Below, one piece after another: positions 8,356-17,641 of a stretch of DNA of 64,000 nucleotides. The DNA is from Bin5 sp965221345. Lineage in GTDB: Bacteria; Chloroflexota; Anaerolineae; Caldilineales; Caldilineaceae. Below the pieces are notes generated by a model. That model did no database searches, was not told the origin of the DNA, and was given only the letters and a program-made list of their open reading frames with translations. The translations under genes were made by a program, and so were the position numbers. The stretch is taken from contig CBDCSD010000001.1 of assembly GCA_965221345.1 (NCBI GenBank), positions 1,984,001-2,048,000 of the forward strand, given 5' to 3'. Each line of letters opens with the position of its first letter. The first letter of the stretch is position 1.

Positions 8356-9114
8356 TCACTCCGCCAGTTTCTGGCCGAGGAACGCCCAGATTTTCTCCCA
8401 GCCGTCGACAGCCTGGGCCTGACAATAGTTGGGCCGATGGTAGTAGAAGAAGCCGTGGCCGGCATCATCATACATATGGAACTCGTAGTCTTTTCCGTGT
8501 TGTTTGAGTGCCTCTTCGTGGCGCGCCACCTCGTCCGTCGTCGGGCTGTGATCTTCCGCGCCAAAGAGGCCCAGGATGGGGCAGTTGAGATCAGCGGTGT
8601 AGTCGATGGGCGCAACCGGCCGTTGGGGCGTTATCTGGTCGGGCTGCATCACGACGCCGCCGCCCCAACAGTCGACGACAGCGTCGAAACCGGCTACGCG
8701 GCTAGCAACCAGCACAGCTTGCCGCCCGCCGGAGCAGGTGCCGAATATGCCGATCTTACTATTCACATTGGGCAGGGCCCGCAGAAATTGCATGGCCGCC
8801 TCCAGGTCGCCTACAGCCTGGTCGTCGGGCACGCCGCCATCGGCGCGCGCGGCCGCGGCTACGTCTTCGGGTGTACCGTGCCCGACGCGCTCGTACAGGT
8901 TTGGCGAGATTGTGACGTAACCGTGATGGGCAAACCTGCGCGTGGCCTCACGATACCACTCGTCCCAGCCGGGCATATGGTGAATGAGCACCATGCCTGG
9001 AAAGGGACCCTTTCCAAGTGGCCGAGCAAGGTAGGCAAGGACTCGATCGTCCTTTGCGCCGCGTATGGCGACGGTTTCCGCCAGCATTCCTTCATATTGA
9101 TCGGTAGTGTACAT
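8356..9114 (-). CDS. Dienelactone hydrolase family protein
   Basis: This is an alpha/beta hydrolase of the dienelactone hydrolase family, cytoplasmic, substrate unknown. The triad can be read: nucleophile Cys127 in GTCSGG (the G-x-C-x-G-G form typical of the family rather than Ser), Asp188 in GAEDHS, and His220 in DDAGHGF. The oxyanion region is HHMPGWDEW near residue 45. The 252-residue length is normal. The ATG follows AGGAGA by 8 bases. It likely forms a two-gene operon with the small protein at 8036-8299, and shares a 440-bp divergent upstream region with the Nudix gene. Confidence 0.9.
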   Translation of the reverse strand: MYTTDQYEGMLAETVAIRGAKDDRVLAYLARPLGKGPFPGMVLIHHMPGWDEWYREATRRFAHHGYVTISPNLYERVGHGTPEDVAAAARADGGVPDDQAVGDLEAAMQFLRALPNVNSKIGIFGTCSGGRQAVLVASRVAGFDAVVDCWGGGVVMQPDQITPQRPVAPIDYTADLNCPILGLFGAEDHSPTTDEVARHEEALKQHGKDYEFHMYDDAGHGFFYYHRPNYCQAQAVDGWEKIWAFLGQKLAE

Positions 9115-9554
9115 GGTTCATTCTCCTGGATTATTAAACGCAAACTACTGACATTGAGGTAAGGATGAGTTGTTCCGCTGAAGCCAAGCTGTCACCAGGT
9201 GACAGGTCGCCGCCACCAAACCTTTCCCATGTTTGCCTCACAGAATAGCACATCCCTTTGCAACTGCCCCTGCTTGAGGATTGTGAAATGCGTTTTCATT
9301 AACTTGATCTGTGCAGCGTGGACGACTAAAATAGATCGAATCAGGTCAACGAAGGATTTCACAGGTCTTCCACTAACTGAAAGCAACTTTCTCACGTAAA
9401 ACAATCCAGATCGCCCCAGCTTGCGAGGGATCGAGAACCATGCAAGCTGAGAGTATACTTGCCCCATTTTCCCGTTTCTTCTTGAAGGGATCGGGGCCGG
9501 TTAACAGGCGGCGCACCGGATTGAAAATCAACACCAGGATCAGAAGGTGACCCC
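9115..9554. other. Divergent intergenic region, no gene seen
   Basis: This 440-bp gap lies between the divergently read hydrolase (minus) and Nudix (plus) genes and must hold both promoters. No pair of -35/-10 boxes with good spacing stood out, and open frames on either strand look like chance. Confidence 0.5.
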
Positions 9555-10310
9555 ATGAACATTCTGCCACACGCCGTCAACCGTTTCAATGGCATCGAAA
9601 TCAACACCGAAGACCTGCCTATCGACGCGGCAGCCTTTGAGCAAAGCCTCTCCTCTTCCCTGGTGAAGTGGATCCAGGATGGTCGCTTTCTCGTCTGGCT
9701 GCACTTGCCAATAGAACGGGCCGCTCTAATCCCCGTCTCCACGGCAGCCGGATTCGTCTTCCACCACACTGAACCAAACTATGTGCTTCTCGTTCGCAAA
9801 ATGCAGGAGGATGCCCTGGTTCCCGGCTACGCCACCCATTACATTGGCGCGGGAGGCGTTGTAATCAACGAGCGCCAGGAACTGCTGGTCGTTTCCGAAA
9901 GGCATCGAGGTTCTTCACGGGCCTACTACAAACTGCCCGGCGGGGGGCTCCATCCGGGCGAACACCTGGCTGCGGCCGCCGTGCGGGAGGTGCTCGAAGA
10001 GACCGGTGTGAAGACCACGTTCGAGTCGGTGGTATGTTGGCGGCATTGGCATGGATACCGGTATGGGAAATCGGACATCTATTTCATCTGCAGGCTCACA
10101 CCGCTGACCGAGGCCATCGTGCGGGACGAATGGGAGATAGACGAATGTCTGTGGATGCCTGTTGACGAGTATTTGCAGCATGAACTGGTCGGAGACTTCA
10201 ATCGCGCGATTGTCGAGGCGGCTGTCAAGACGCCCGGCCTGAGGGATACCTGGATGGACAGCTACGATGATCCGACCAAGCGGGAATTCTTCTGGCCCTA
10301 CTACAAATAG
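9555..10310 (+). CDS. Nudix hydrolase with N-terminal pre-Nudix domain
   Basis: Nudix enzymes hydrolyse nucleoside diphosphates linked to another moiety; the substrate here is unknown. The Nudix box is complete: G130, E136, R144-E145, E148-E149 and G151 in the Gx5Ex7REUxEExGU pattern. About 95 residues precede the Nudix fold and resemble the pre-Nudix domain of the NUDT6 / plant NUDX2-7 group (DLPIDAAAFEQSL, GRFLVWLHLPIERAALIPV), with GYATHYIGAGGVV leading into the fold. The start is supported by AAGGTG six bases upstream. Confidence 0.9.
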   Translation: MNILPHAVNRFNGIEINTEDLPIDAAAFEQSLSSSLVKWIQDGRFLVWLHLPIERAALIPVSTAAGFVFHHTEPNYVLLVRKMQEDALVPGYATHYIGAGGVVINERQELLVVSERHRGSSRAYYKLPGGGLHPGEHLAAAAVREVLEETGVKTTFESVVCWRHWHGYRYGKSDIYFICRLTPLTEAIVRDEWEIDECLWMPVDEYLQHELVGDFNRAIVEAAVKTPGLRDTWMDSYDDPTKREFFWPYYK

Positions 10311-10760
10311 GCTTAGCCTTCTGAAGGGGGCGACAGACAGACGGCAAATTCTGTAAGATTGTGGTTCCTCTTCGACATACCAATTGGGGGTGCAGAGCCT
10401 GAATCGAATGACCGTCTTCTCTGACTAAGCCTTCCACTCAAAACGACTACGCCAGTGTCGGCAAAAGTGGCTCGGTCAGGGGGTCCCGCATTGGAGGGCA
10501 GCGGATCACGAGCAACCAACTGTGCACTTGCCCGGCGTGGAATCAGGCTCAAAGTGAAACACAATACCTGGCGAGGGCCGCCTTGTTGTTCTGAGAGCAG
10601 GCCGTGCCGCCCGATTCCGAGACGGGGCGCTGAGACGGCCCGAAACCTCTGACAACTTCTTAACCCCATCGGCAATTCGAATCCGATCCTTACAACCTCG
10701 CAAGGGGGCGACACTTTGTTAAAGTCTTCCAGTTGTGGAATTACCCTTCTTCCAGCCAGA
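10311..10760. other. Intergenic stretch with no supported gene
   Basis: About 450 bp lie between the Nudix gene and the leucine-rich-repeat gene. Open frames on both strands run through it and into the repeat gene in antisense, but they show no family resemblance or ribosome site. No clear promoter was found. Confidence 0.45.
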
Positions 10761-12615
10761 ATGTGTATCAAGCCCGTACTGACTGTTGTCTGGGCAATGC
10801 TCGCCGCTCTGACAGCGGCCGGCTGCACTTTCACGACCGGACAACTTGAAGGGGCGCAGTGTGCCAACGGCGTCGCGGTGGCGGACGCATCGGAGAACCC
10901 CAGTCTGGTTGCCGACTGCGCAATTCTCCTGGGTATCAGAGACAAATTGGCCGGCGAAGCAACTCTGAATTGGAGCGCGCAACTTCCTTTAGAAGAGTGG
11001 GAGGGTGTGAGCGTAGACGCCGCCGCAACGCCTCCGCGGGTCACGGTATTGGAGTTGGAGGCCAGAGGTTTGACAGGAGAAGTGCCGGCTGGACTCGGGG
11101 AGCTTTCCGAACTCAAGGGGCTGTGGCTTCAGGGCAATCGGCTAACCGGCGAGGTTCGGGCCGAACTGGGCGCGCTCGTAAATCTGGAGTGGCTGTGGTT
11201 TTACGACAACCGGCTGACTGGGACAATACCGCGCGAGTTGGGCGCGCTAACGAAGTTACAGGGATTGGGCCTGCATGAGAACCATCTGACTGGAACGATT
11301 CCGGTCGAACTTGGCACACTGTCCGACCTGGAATGGCTGCGTTTGGACGGCAACCGGCTGTCTGGAACCATCCCGGTCACATTAGGCGCGCTCGCCAACC
11401 TCAAGGGATTGGGCCTTCATAGAAACCAACTGACCGGCACAGTTCCGGCTGAGCTGGGCGGTCTTGCCAGCGTGGAATGGTTTCGGCTCGATGCCAATCA
11501 TTTGGAAGGCGACATCCCGGCTGAACTGGGCATGCTTACAAATCTGGAGGGGTTGGGCCTCCAGGAAAACCATCTGACAGGGGGTATCCCCCCCGAACTG
11601 GGCGATCTCAGCAATCTGGAGTGGCTGCATCTCTTCAACAACGATCTCACTGGTACTATTCCGGCTGAATTGGGCGCTCTCGCCAATATGGAGTGGCTGC
11701 GGCTCGACGGCAACGGTCTGTCGGGCCCGATCCCACCTGAGCTGGGCGCGCTGGCAATTCTGCGCGAACTGCACCTCTCCGACAACAGACTCTCTGGAGA
11801 AATACCGGTCGAATTAAGTTCGCTTTCCAGTCTGGAATGGCTGCGGCTCAATGACAATCAACTGGCCGGTGAAATTCCAATCGAACTGGCTGGCCTCACC
11901 AGACTGCGGGAGCTGGGGCTTGCCGACAACAGACTTACGGGTGGAATACCGTCGGAGTTAGGAAAACTCTCTTTTCTGGAGGGACTGGATCTTCAAGGAA
12001 ACCAGTTGACGGGAGTCATTCCTTCTGAATTGGGCGCGCTGGCCGACCTTGAATGGCTGCACCTCTTCGGCAACCGTTTCACTGGTGAAATTCCAAGGGA
12101 ACTGGGCACACTGGCCAAACTTCAATGGCTGCGTCTGGACGGCAACGACTTAAGTGGGGAGATCCCTTCTGCGCTTGGAAACCTGCTCGACCTGAAGGAA
12201 TTGCGCCTGGATGACAACGATTTAACCGGCGCAATCCCGCCTGAGCTGGGAACACTCTCGAACCTGCGGCAGTTGAGCCTGGCTGAGAACATGTTGACGG
12301 GAGCGATACCCGCAGGGCTCGGCGGGCTTGAAGATCTGCGGGAGTTGCGTCTTGACAATAACCATTTGACAGGCGAGATTCCGATTGAAATTGGCGCGCT
12401 GACGAGTCTTAGAGAGTTGCGGGCCTCAGCGAGTCTTAGAGAGTTGGGCCTCAGCGAGAATGCTGGCGGGAACAGTTCCGGCGGAACTGGGCGCAATTGC
12501 CAATTTGCGATTGCTGCGGCTCGCCGGAAATCTGCTCAGTGGGTGCATGCCCCAGGCCCTGGACGATATCAGTAACAGCGACCTTCTCGAATCAGGGCTG
12601 CCCTTTTGCGAATAA
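10761..12615 (+). CDS. Leucine-rich-repeat lipoprotein, frameshifted near its C terminus
   Basis: This is a secreted LRR protein of the plant-like type, with some two dozen repeats following LxxLxLxxNxLTGxIPxELGxL. Such surfaces bind proteins or polymers; no partner is known. From the ATG at 10761 the product opens with a lipoprotein signal ending LTAAGC, so it is probably lipid-anchored outside the cell. The reading frame breaks near 12460. Frame one runs on to a stop at 12575 through non-LRR sequence, but a shift of two bases restores LAGTVPAELGAIANL and NLLSGCMPQALDDI, ending at the TAA at 12613-12615. A 27-bp tandem duplication lies directly before the break. Either the last repeat and cap are lost in the cell or the break is a sequencing or assembly error. 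Confidence 0.85.
12404..12455 (+). repeat. 27/25-bp imperfect tandem duplication
   Basis: Unit one at 12404-12430 (27 bp) and unit two at 12431-12455 (25 bp) are identical except that unit two lacks two bases after GAGTTG. It inserts nine residues (RASASLREL) into an LRR and sits five bases before the frameshift. Confidence 0.85.
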
Positions 12616-12711
12616 GGTAAACTGGCGGGAATGTGTCTGCACATAGCGGCGTGAGGCAAGAGCAAGCTGGAGTAGCCATGAGTGAGACCAAAACTACCAC
12701 GGAGCAGCAAG

Positions 12712-14877
12712 ATGGCAATTCCAAACGACTACACTGAACGAGTCTACGCCGGCGTGCTGGGCAAGCTGATCGGCGTCTACCTGGGCCGGCCGTTCGAAGG
12801 CTGGAGTTACGAGGCGCTCAGCGAGAAATTCGGCGAAATCAACTACTACGTCCATGAGCATCTGGACGTGCCCCTGATCGTCACCGACGATGACATTTCC
12901 GGCACATTTACATTTCTGCGCGCACTGCCCGACTACGGCAACAGCCGTGCGATAACGCCGGCGCAGATCGGGCAGAGTTGGCTGAACTACATTATCGAAG
13001 AGCGCACGATCCTTTGGTGGGGCGGTATGGGCAACTCCACTGAGCACACTGCCTTTTTGCGCTTGAAGGAGGGCACTGCCGCACCCCGCAGCGGCTCGAT
13101 GGCGCTGAATGGCCAAGTGGTGGCCGAGCAAATTGGCGCCCAGATCTTCATCGACGGTTGGGCCATGGTGGCGCCCGGCGACCCGGAGCTTGCCGCCGAT
13201 TTGGCGCGGCGGGCGGCCAGTGTCGCCCACGACGGCGTGGCCATTCACGGGGCGCAGGTGCTGGCAGCCATGGAAGCCCAGGCCTTCGTTGAATCCGATA
13301 TCCAGAAGCTGATCGATACCGGCCTGTCGGTCATCCCGGCAGACTCGCTCATCCGAACGATGATCGAGCGGATTCGGGAATGGCATGCTCTGAATGGAGA
13401 CGACTGGCGGGCGACGAGGGAGCAGATCGCCGCCCATTTTGGTTATGACAAGTACGGCGGCAACTGCCACATGGTGCCAAATCACGCGCTTATAATCCAT
13501 TCACTCCTGCATGGCGATGACGATTTCCAAAGATCTCTCATGATCGTCAACACCAGCGGCTGGGACACTGATTGCAATTCCGGCAATGTCGGCTGCCTGT
13601 TGGGCATCAAGAACGGACTGGCCGGACTCGAAGACGGCCCAGACTTCCGCGGGCCGCTGTCAGACCGGCTCTACCTGCCAACTGCCGATGGTGGTAGGGC
13701 CATAACCGACGCTGTGACGGAGAGCCTTCATGTGGTAAACGTTGGCCGAGCATTGGCGCAGCAGCCGCCGCACACGCCCAAGAATGGCGCCCGCTACCAC
13801 TTTGAACTTCCCGGCTCCGTGCAAGGATTCGTGGCGGACGAGAGCGTTGACAGCCGCGGCACTCTGACTCTCGAAAACGTGGCCGGCCACAGCCTGAGCG
13901 GCAGCCGCAGTCTGGCGCTCCATTTCAACGGCGTGGCCACCGGACGCCCGGCGCGGGCCGCTACCCATACTTTCATCCCCTCCAAGGAGATCGCCGCTTA
14001 CTTCGAACAACGGGGATACGGCCTGATGGCCTCGCCTTCGCTTTATCCGGGGCAGAAAGTAGCCGCCGCGCTGGAGGCGGACGCGGGCAACGAGGGCGCT
14101 GTTGAAGTGAGCCTGTTCCTGCGCCGCTACAATTCGCAAGACGACCAACTGACGCTTGTGGCCGGGCCCCGCCAAACGCTCGAGCCTGGCGCACGCCATA
14201 CTTTCGAGTGGTCGCTCGATGGCGCAGGAAACGAACCGATCGCTGAAATCGGTGTGGCGGTTCACAGCGGCGAACGGACGCAGGGAGCTGTCTATCTGGA
14301 CTACCTCACCTGGGAGGGCGAACCCAACGTATCGTTTGCGCGTCCCGATGCCCCTATGGATCGCCGCCGGCGCGGCCTGTCCGTCCCAGAAATGTGGAGG
14401 CGTGCCTGGGTCAACGGGGTAGACAGCTATAACTTCTGGTGGCCCGAGACATTCCGCATTGTCCAGAACCGCGGCCGCGGCCTCCTCATCACCGGCACCC
14501 GTGACTGGAATGATTACGAGGTGCAGGCAGAGATGACTCTACACCTGTGCAAAGCAGCCGGTGTCGCAGCCCGCGTGCAGGGGATGCGTCGCTACTACGC
14601 GCTGCTTCTCGGCTGCGCGGAAGATGGCCGCGGCGTAGCGCGACTCTTGCGCGCGCTGGATGGCGATACCGTTTTGGCCGAGGCGGATTTCCCCTGGGAA
14701 TACGGCGAGTCGCACACCTTTGCCTTGCGGGTCACTGGTAACCGCCTGCAAGCCGCCATCGACAATCTCGATCAAGGCATCTTCGATGTGACCGATAGCG
14801 TTCTCGACGGCGGCGGAATCGCCCTGGTGGTAGAAGAGGGGCGGGTGATGAGCGATGAAGTAGCTGTACGCCCATGA
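12712..14877 (+). CDS. ADP-ribosylglycohydrolase family protein with C-terminal carbohydrate-binding-like domains
   Basis: The first 300 residues form an ADP-ribosylglycohydrolase (ARH/DraG) domain. The ACGVLGKLIG-type start is here YAGVLGKLIGVYLG, then the metal-site motif TDDDISGTFTFL, and near the end of the domain NTSGWDTDCNSGNVGCLLG. The remaining 400 residues contain a beta-rich region and a terminal concanavalin-like region (GLLITGTRDWNDYEVQAEMT). This suggests action on a glycan or glycosylated substrate rather than classic protein de-ADP-ribosylation. No signal peptide is seen. The ATG at 12712 is preferred over an upstream GTG because GGAG lies 7 bases before it. The 721-residue length is about twice that of a plain ARH. 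Confidence 0.85.
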   Translation: MAIPNDYTERVYAGVLGKLIGVYLGRPFEGWSYEALSEKFGEINYYVHEHLDVPLIVTDDDISGTFTFLRALPDYGNSRAITPAQIGQSWLNYIIEERTILWWGGMGNSTEHTAFLRLKEGTAAPRSGSMALNGQVVAEQIGAQIFIDGWAMVAPGDPELAADLARRAASVAHDGVAIHGAQVLAAMEAQAFVESDIQKLIDTGLSVIPADSLIRTMIERIREWHALNGDDWRATREQIAAHFGYDKYGGNCHMVPNHALIIHSLLHGDDDFQRSLMIVNTSGWDTDCNSGNVGCLLGIKNGLAGLEDGPDFRGPLSDRLYLPTADGGRAITDAVTESLHVVNVGRALAQQPPHTPKNGARYHFELPGSVQGFVADESVDSRGTLTLENVAGHSLSGSRSLALHFNGVATGRPARAATHTFIPSKEIAAYFEQRGYGLMASPSLYPGQKVAAALEADAGNEGAVEVSLFLRRYNSQDDQLTLVAGPRQTLEPGARHTFEWSLDGAGNEPIAEIGVAVHSGERTQGAVYLDYLTWEGEPNVSFARPDAPMDRRRRGLSVPEMWRRAWVNGVDSYNFWWPETFRIVQNRGRGLLITGTRDWNDYEVQAEMTLHLCKAAGVAARVQGMRRYYALLLGCAEDGRGVARLLRALDGDTVLAEADFPWEYGESHTFALRVTGNRLQAAIDNLDQGIFDVTDSVLDGGGIALVVEEGRVMSDEVAVRP

Positions 14878-14896
14878 AAGGTGTCGCGCGAAACAG

Positions 14897-14925
14897 TTGA
14901 AGTGGCGGATCGGCTGTGCGATAAT
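14897..14925 (+). promoter_or_regulatory. Promoter for the dam-like methylase
   Basis: TTGAAG at 14897-14902 and GATAAT at 14920-14925 are 17 bp apart, placing the start point near 14932, about 40 bp before the methylase ATG. Confidence 0.6.
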
Positions 14926-14972
14926 GGAAGCAACATCAGGGATTATCATTCATACAAATAGGCAAGTCGGGA

Positions 14973-15923
14973 ATGTATGCAAAGCAAATGCACTTTCCCT
15001 TTGTGCGCGAACGTGCGCCAAAGGCGAGACCGTTTCTCAAGTGGGCCGGCGGCAAGGGGCAACTCCTGGATCAGATTGGACATTATCTTCCCACCGAACT
15101 GGGGGAAGGGGGACTTACAAAGTATGCCGAACCCTTCATTGGCGGCGGCGCAGTCTTTTTTCAGATTGCAAACGTCTTTGATATTCGCGAGTTCTTCATT
15201 TCCGATATGAATGAGGACCTAGTTCTTGCATACCGCACTATCCAACAGCAGGTAGAGAGTTTGATCGAGCGACTGGAGGAGATCAGAGGCCAGTATCTCA
15301 AATTGAACCAAGACCTGCGCAAGGAATTCTTCTACGAAACAAGGCGGTCGTTCAATCAGAGCCGTGCCTATAGCGCCTACTCCGCTTCGGTTCAGGACCA
15401 GGCGTTGCACGTTGCGCGCCTGATTTTTCTGAATCGCACCTGTTTCAACGGCCTTTATCGTGTAAACTCCCGCGGCGAGTTCAATGTACCATGTGGCAAC
15501 TACCTCAACCCCCGGATCTGCGATGAGGCGAATCTACGCGCGGTATCGCGGTCACTCCAGAAAGCAGAAATTCACTACGGGGATTTTACTGCGTGCAAGA
15601 ATTTTGTAGACGAAAAAACCTTTGTCTATCTGGATCCTCCGTACCGACCGATCAGCAAGACCGCTAACTTCAACTCCTTCTACAAGAGTCCTTTTGACGA
15701 CGACGAACAGAAACGACTGGCGCATTTCTACCACGAATTGGGGAGCGGGGGCGCCAAACTGATGTTGAGCAATTCAGATCCGCACAATGAGAACCCGGAC
15801 GACGGTTTTTTCGAGGAACTCTATGCTGGGTTCAACATTCACAAAGTGCACGCCAGTCGCCGCATCAACAGTAACGGGGCGAAACGAGGGAAAATTACTG
15901 AGCTGTTGATCGCCAATTATTGA
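14973..15923 (+). CDS. D12-class DNA adenine methylase (Dam-like)
   Basis: This transfers a methyl group from S-adenosylmethionine to adenine N6 in DNA. The 316 residues carry the D12-class signatures FLKWAGGKG (21-29), the cofactor motif AEPFIGGGAVFF (52-63) and catalytic DPPY (221-224). FLNRTCFNGLYRVNSRGEFN matches the alpha-type Dam/DpnM group, so GATC is the likely target, by family resemblance only. No restriction enzyme is adjacent, so it is an orphan methylase or the partner is elsewhere. Two MNT/HEPN modules follow directly, giving a small defence-like island. Confidence 0.92.
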   Translation: MYAKQMHFPFVRERAPKARPFLKWAGGKGQLLDQIGHYLPTELGEGGLTKYAEPFIGGGAVFFQIANVFDIREFFISDMNEDLVLAYRTIQQQVESLIERLEEIRGQYLKLNQDLRKEFFYETRRSFNQSRAYSAYSASVQDQALHVARLIFLNRTCFNGLYRVNSRGEFNVPCGNYLNPRICDEANLRAVSRSLQKAEIHYGDFTACKNFVDEKTFVYLDPPYRPISKTANFNSFYKSPFDDDEQKRLAHFYHELGSGGAKLMLSNSDPHNENPDDGFFEELYAGFNIHKVHASRRINSNGAKRGKITELLIANY

Positions 15924-16039
15924 GCGAGAGGGGAGGATTGGGGAACGGGAGTGACAACAGATTGCCTCGTTCCCACAAGCTTTACCGTCAAGATGCTGTA
16001 CTCCTTGTACATATCGGTCCAGTTCGCTGGAGGACAAAC

Positions 16040-16342
16040 ATAGCCGCACGGTTCGAAATTCCAACCAAAATCGTCGCAGAATTTTGCCAGCGACACCAAA
16101 TTCGTAGGTTGGCTCTTGTGAAAGACAGTCCCACGTCAAAGAACGACGTGAATATACTTGTTGAGTTTGCCCCAGATGTGAAGGTAAGTTTATTTCGTCT
16201 GGCTAGCATCGAGCATGAGTTAAGCGAAGTGCTCGATCGGCCAACCCACATGATGACCTTTAAGAGTGTCGAAAGAAGCCCAAATCCTCTGTTCAGGGAG
16301 GCAGTCTTCGATTCGGCAGAAATTCAGTATGAGCAAGAGTGA
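16040..16342 (+). pseudogene. Decayed MNT-type nucleotidyltransferase antitoxin
   Basis: This is a broken paralogue of the MNT antitoxin at 16967-17281. The proteins align along their length (FEIPTKIVAEFCQRHQIRRL against IEIPTDVVADFCQRNKIRRL), but three things are lost. The start position is ATA at 16040-16042, seven bases after a good GGAGG. The catalytic GSx10DxD motif has become VKDSPTSKNDVN, with about four residues, the Gly-Ser pair and the second Asp gone. No other good start is seen. The downstream HEPN gene still overlaps its end by 14 bp, as in the intact pair. It cannot be a working nucleotidyltransferase. Confidence 0.8.
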
Positions 16343-16703
16343 TGACCAGGTAGGGCTCGTTGCCATGGGAGTATATGCCTCCAAGGCGATTTTCATGTTA
16401 GGAAAAACTGAAAAGGAGGAGTTGGATCTCAACGAAATGATGCAGTTTGCCCTGATGAAGCTGGAAGAGATAGTAGGAGAGGCGGCAAATCGCGTATCCA
16501 AGCAGTCACAAGCTAAGCACCCCGAAATACCATGGTCTGAAGTAATTGGAATGCGCAACCGGTTGGTTCACGATTTCGAGGCAGTTGATCTCAGCACCTT
16601 ACGGGAAACGATAATTGATGACTTGCCACCGCTCCTTCGAAAGCTGATAACTATCGTTGGAGAAGGTGTTGCTGATGCCGCTTTCCCCAGGACCGACCCG
16701 TAA
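16329..16703 (+). CDS. HEPN-domain toxin-like protein (first copy)
   Basis: This is the HEPN half of an MNT/HEPN (MntA/HepT-type, DUF86-like) toxin-antitoxin module, a putative RNase. The 124 residues keep the Rx4H catalytic motif as RNRLVH. The position two after the His, where HepT proteins carry the Tyr that MntA AMPylates, is Phe (HDF). The gene starts inside the end of the decayed antitoxin, so any neutralisation must come from the intact MNT at 16967 or by another route. It is clearly paralogous to the HEPN at 17265. Its survival beside a dead partner is the odd point. Confidence 0.8.
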   Translation: MSKSDDQVGLVAMGVYASKAIFMLGKTEKEELDLNEMMQFALMKLEEIVGEAANRVSKQSQAKHPEIPWSEVIGMRNRLVHDFEAVDLSTLRETIIDDLPPLLRKLITIVGEGVADAAFPRTDP

Positions 16704-16966
16704 CAGCCTCGTCAACGACATAGAACTTCAAGCTATGTATGGGAAGAAGAGACGACAAGCTAACACAGCCATTACCACATGCTTCAGCTCTTCGACGCTT
16801 GTAAGATTTTCATCGAACTTATCAATGTTCATCCTGTGCAGATCTTGACTCGTCTGTCCCCTCAATTTGAAGTCAACCCAGCGATCAAAAGACCCTTGGT
16901 ATGATTTCCGACATGCATTAGCGTTAAGCCCATTTCGGCATCAAATTGGTTCGCAAGAGGACTCCC

Positions 16967-17281
16967 ATGACAGCACAAATCGAAATCCCAACCGACGTGG
17001 TTGCTGACTTCTGTCAGCGCAACAAGATTCGTCGTTTGGCACTTTTCGGCTCGGTGCTGCGAGACGATTTCACGCCCGAGAGCGATGTTGATGTTCTAGT
17101 TGAGTTCGAGCCAGATGCTCAAGTGGGATTGGCGTCTGTCACAATTCAGGAGGACTTGTCAGAAATTCTTGACCGGCAGGTGGATCTGCACACGTTTGCG
17201 GGAATCGAGCAAAACCGCAACTGGTTGCTTCGGGCGGAAATTCTCGGTTCAGCGGAGGCAGTGTATGAGCAAGCGGGATGA
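16967..17281 (+). CDS. MNT-domain nucleotidyltransferase antitoxin (intact copy)
   Basis: MntA-type antitoxins inactivate their HEPN partner by transferring AMP groups to a Tyr. This 104-residue protein has the intact active-site motif LFGSVLRDDFTPESDVDVLV (GSx10DxD). The ATG at 16967 follows AAGAGG by six bases and is preferred over an upstream in-frame start. Its 3' end overlaps the HEPN gene by 17 bp, implying translational coupling. With the dead copy upstream, it is the only MNT in the island likely to be active. Confidence 0.88.
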   Translation: MTAQIEIPTDVVADFCQRNKIRRLALFGSVLRDDFTPESDVDVLVEFEPDAQVGLASVTIQEDLSEILDRQVDLHTFAGIEQNRNWLLRAEILGSAEAVYEQAG

Positions 17282-17636
17282 CCGGGTAAGCCTTGTTGAT
17301 ATGCTGGTCTACGCTGAGGAAGCCATAGAAATACTGGGGGAGACTGGCCTGAAGGCAATGGTAGGTGACCGGGTAATGCAACTCGCCTTGCAGAGATTGG
17401 TGGGAACTGTGGGCGAAGCGGCCAGACGCGTTTCGCAGCAGACACAGGAGCAACATCCAGCCATTGCCTGGCGTCAAATCTACGAAATGAGAAATCGCCT
17501 GGCTCATCCCTTCGACCGAGCGGATCTCAAAGTACTATGGAACGTCATAGTCAATGATTTACCTCGCCTTGTTGAGCAACTGGAGGCAATCGTTGGCAGA
17601 GATCCTGGCCGTCCCGATCTCGCCGTTGATCCATAA
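17265..17636 (+). CDS. HEPN-domain toxin-like protein (second copy)
   Basis: This 123-residue HEPN protein pairs with the intact MNT. It keeps the RNRLAH catalytic motif (Rx4H) but, like the first copy, has Phe where HepT-type proteins carry the modified Tyr (HPF). The two copies share most of the N-terminal helix (MSK-DD-V-LV-M-VYA) and the DLPxLxxxLxxIVG end, so they arose by duplication. Its start lies within the MNT gene end. It is convergent with the cytochrome biogenesis cluster, 5 bp from the DUF2085 gene end. Confidence 0.85.
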   Translation: MSKRDDRVSLVDMLVYAEEAIEILGETGLKAMVGDRVMQLALQRLVGTVGEAARRVSQQTQEQHPAIAWRQIYEMRNRLAHPFDRADLKVLWNVIVNDLPRLVEQLEAIVGRDPGRPDLAVDP

Positions 17637-17641
17637 CCTCC

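Noticed and set aside
10313..11116. 267-codon minus-strand frame over the start of the LRR gene
   Set aside because: Serine/Arg-rich composition typical of an antisense shadow of the LRR repeats, with no start signal.
12678..12712. An ATG at 12678 as the start of the ADP-ribosylglycohydrolase
   Set aside because: It is in another frame and ends quickly; GGAG is correctly placed for the ATG at 12712.
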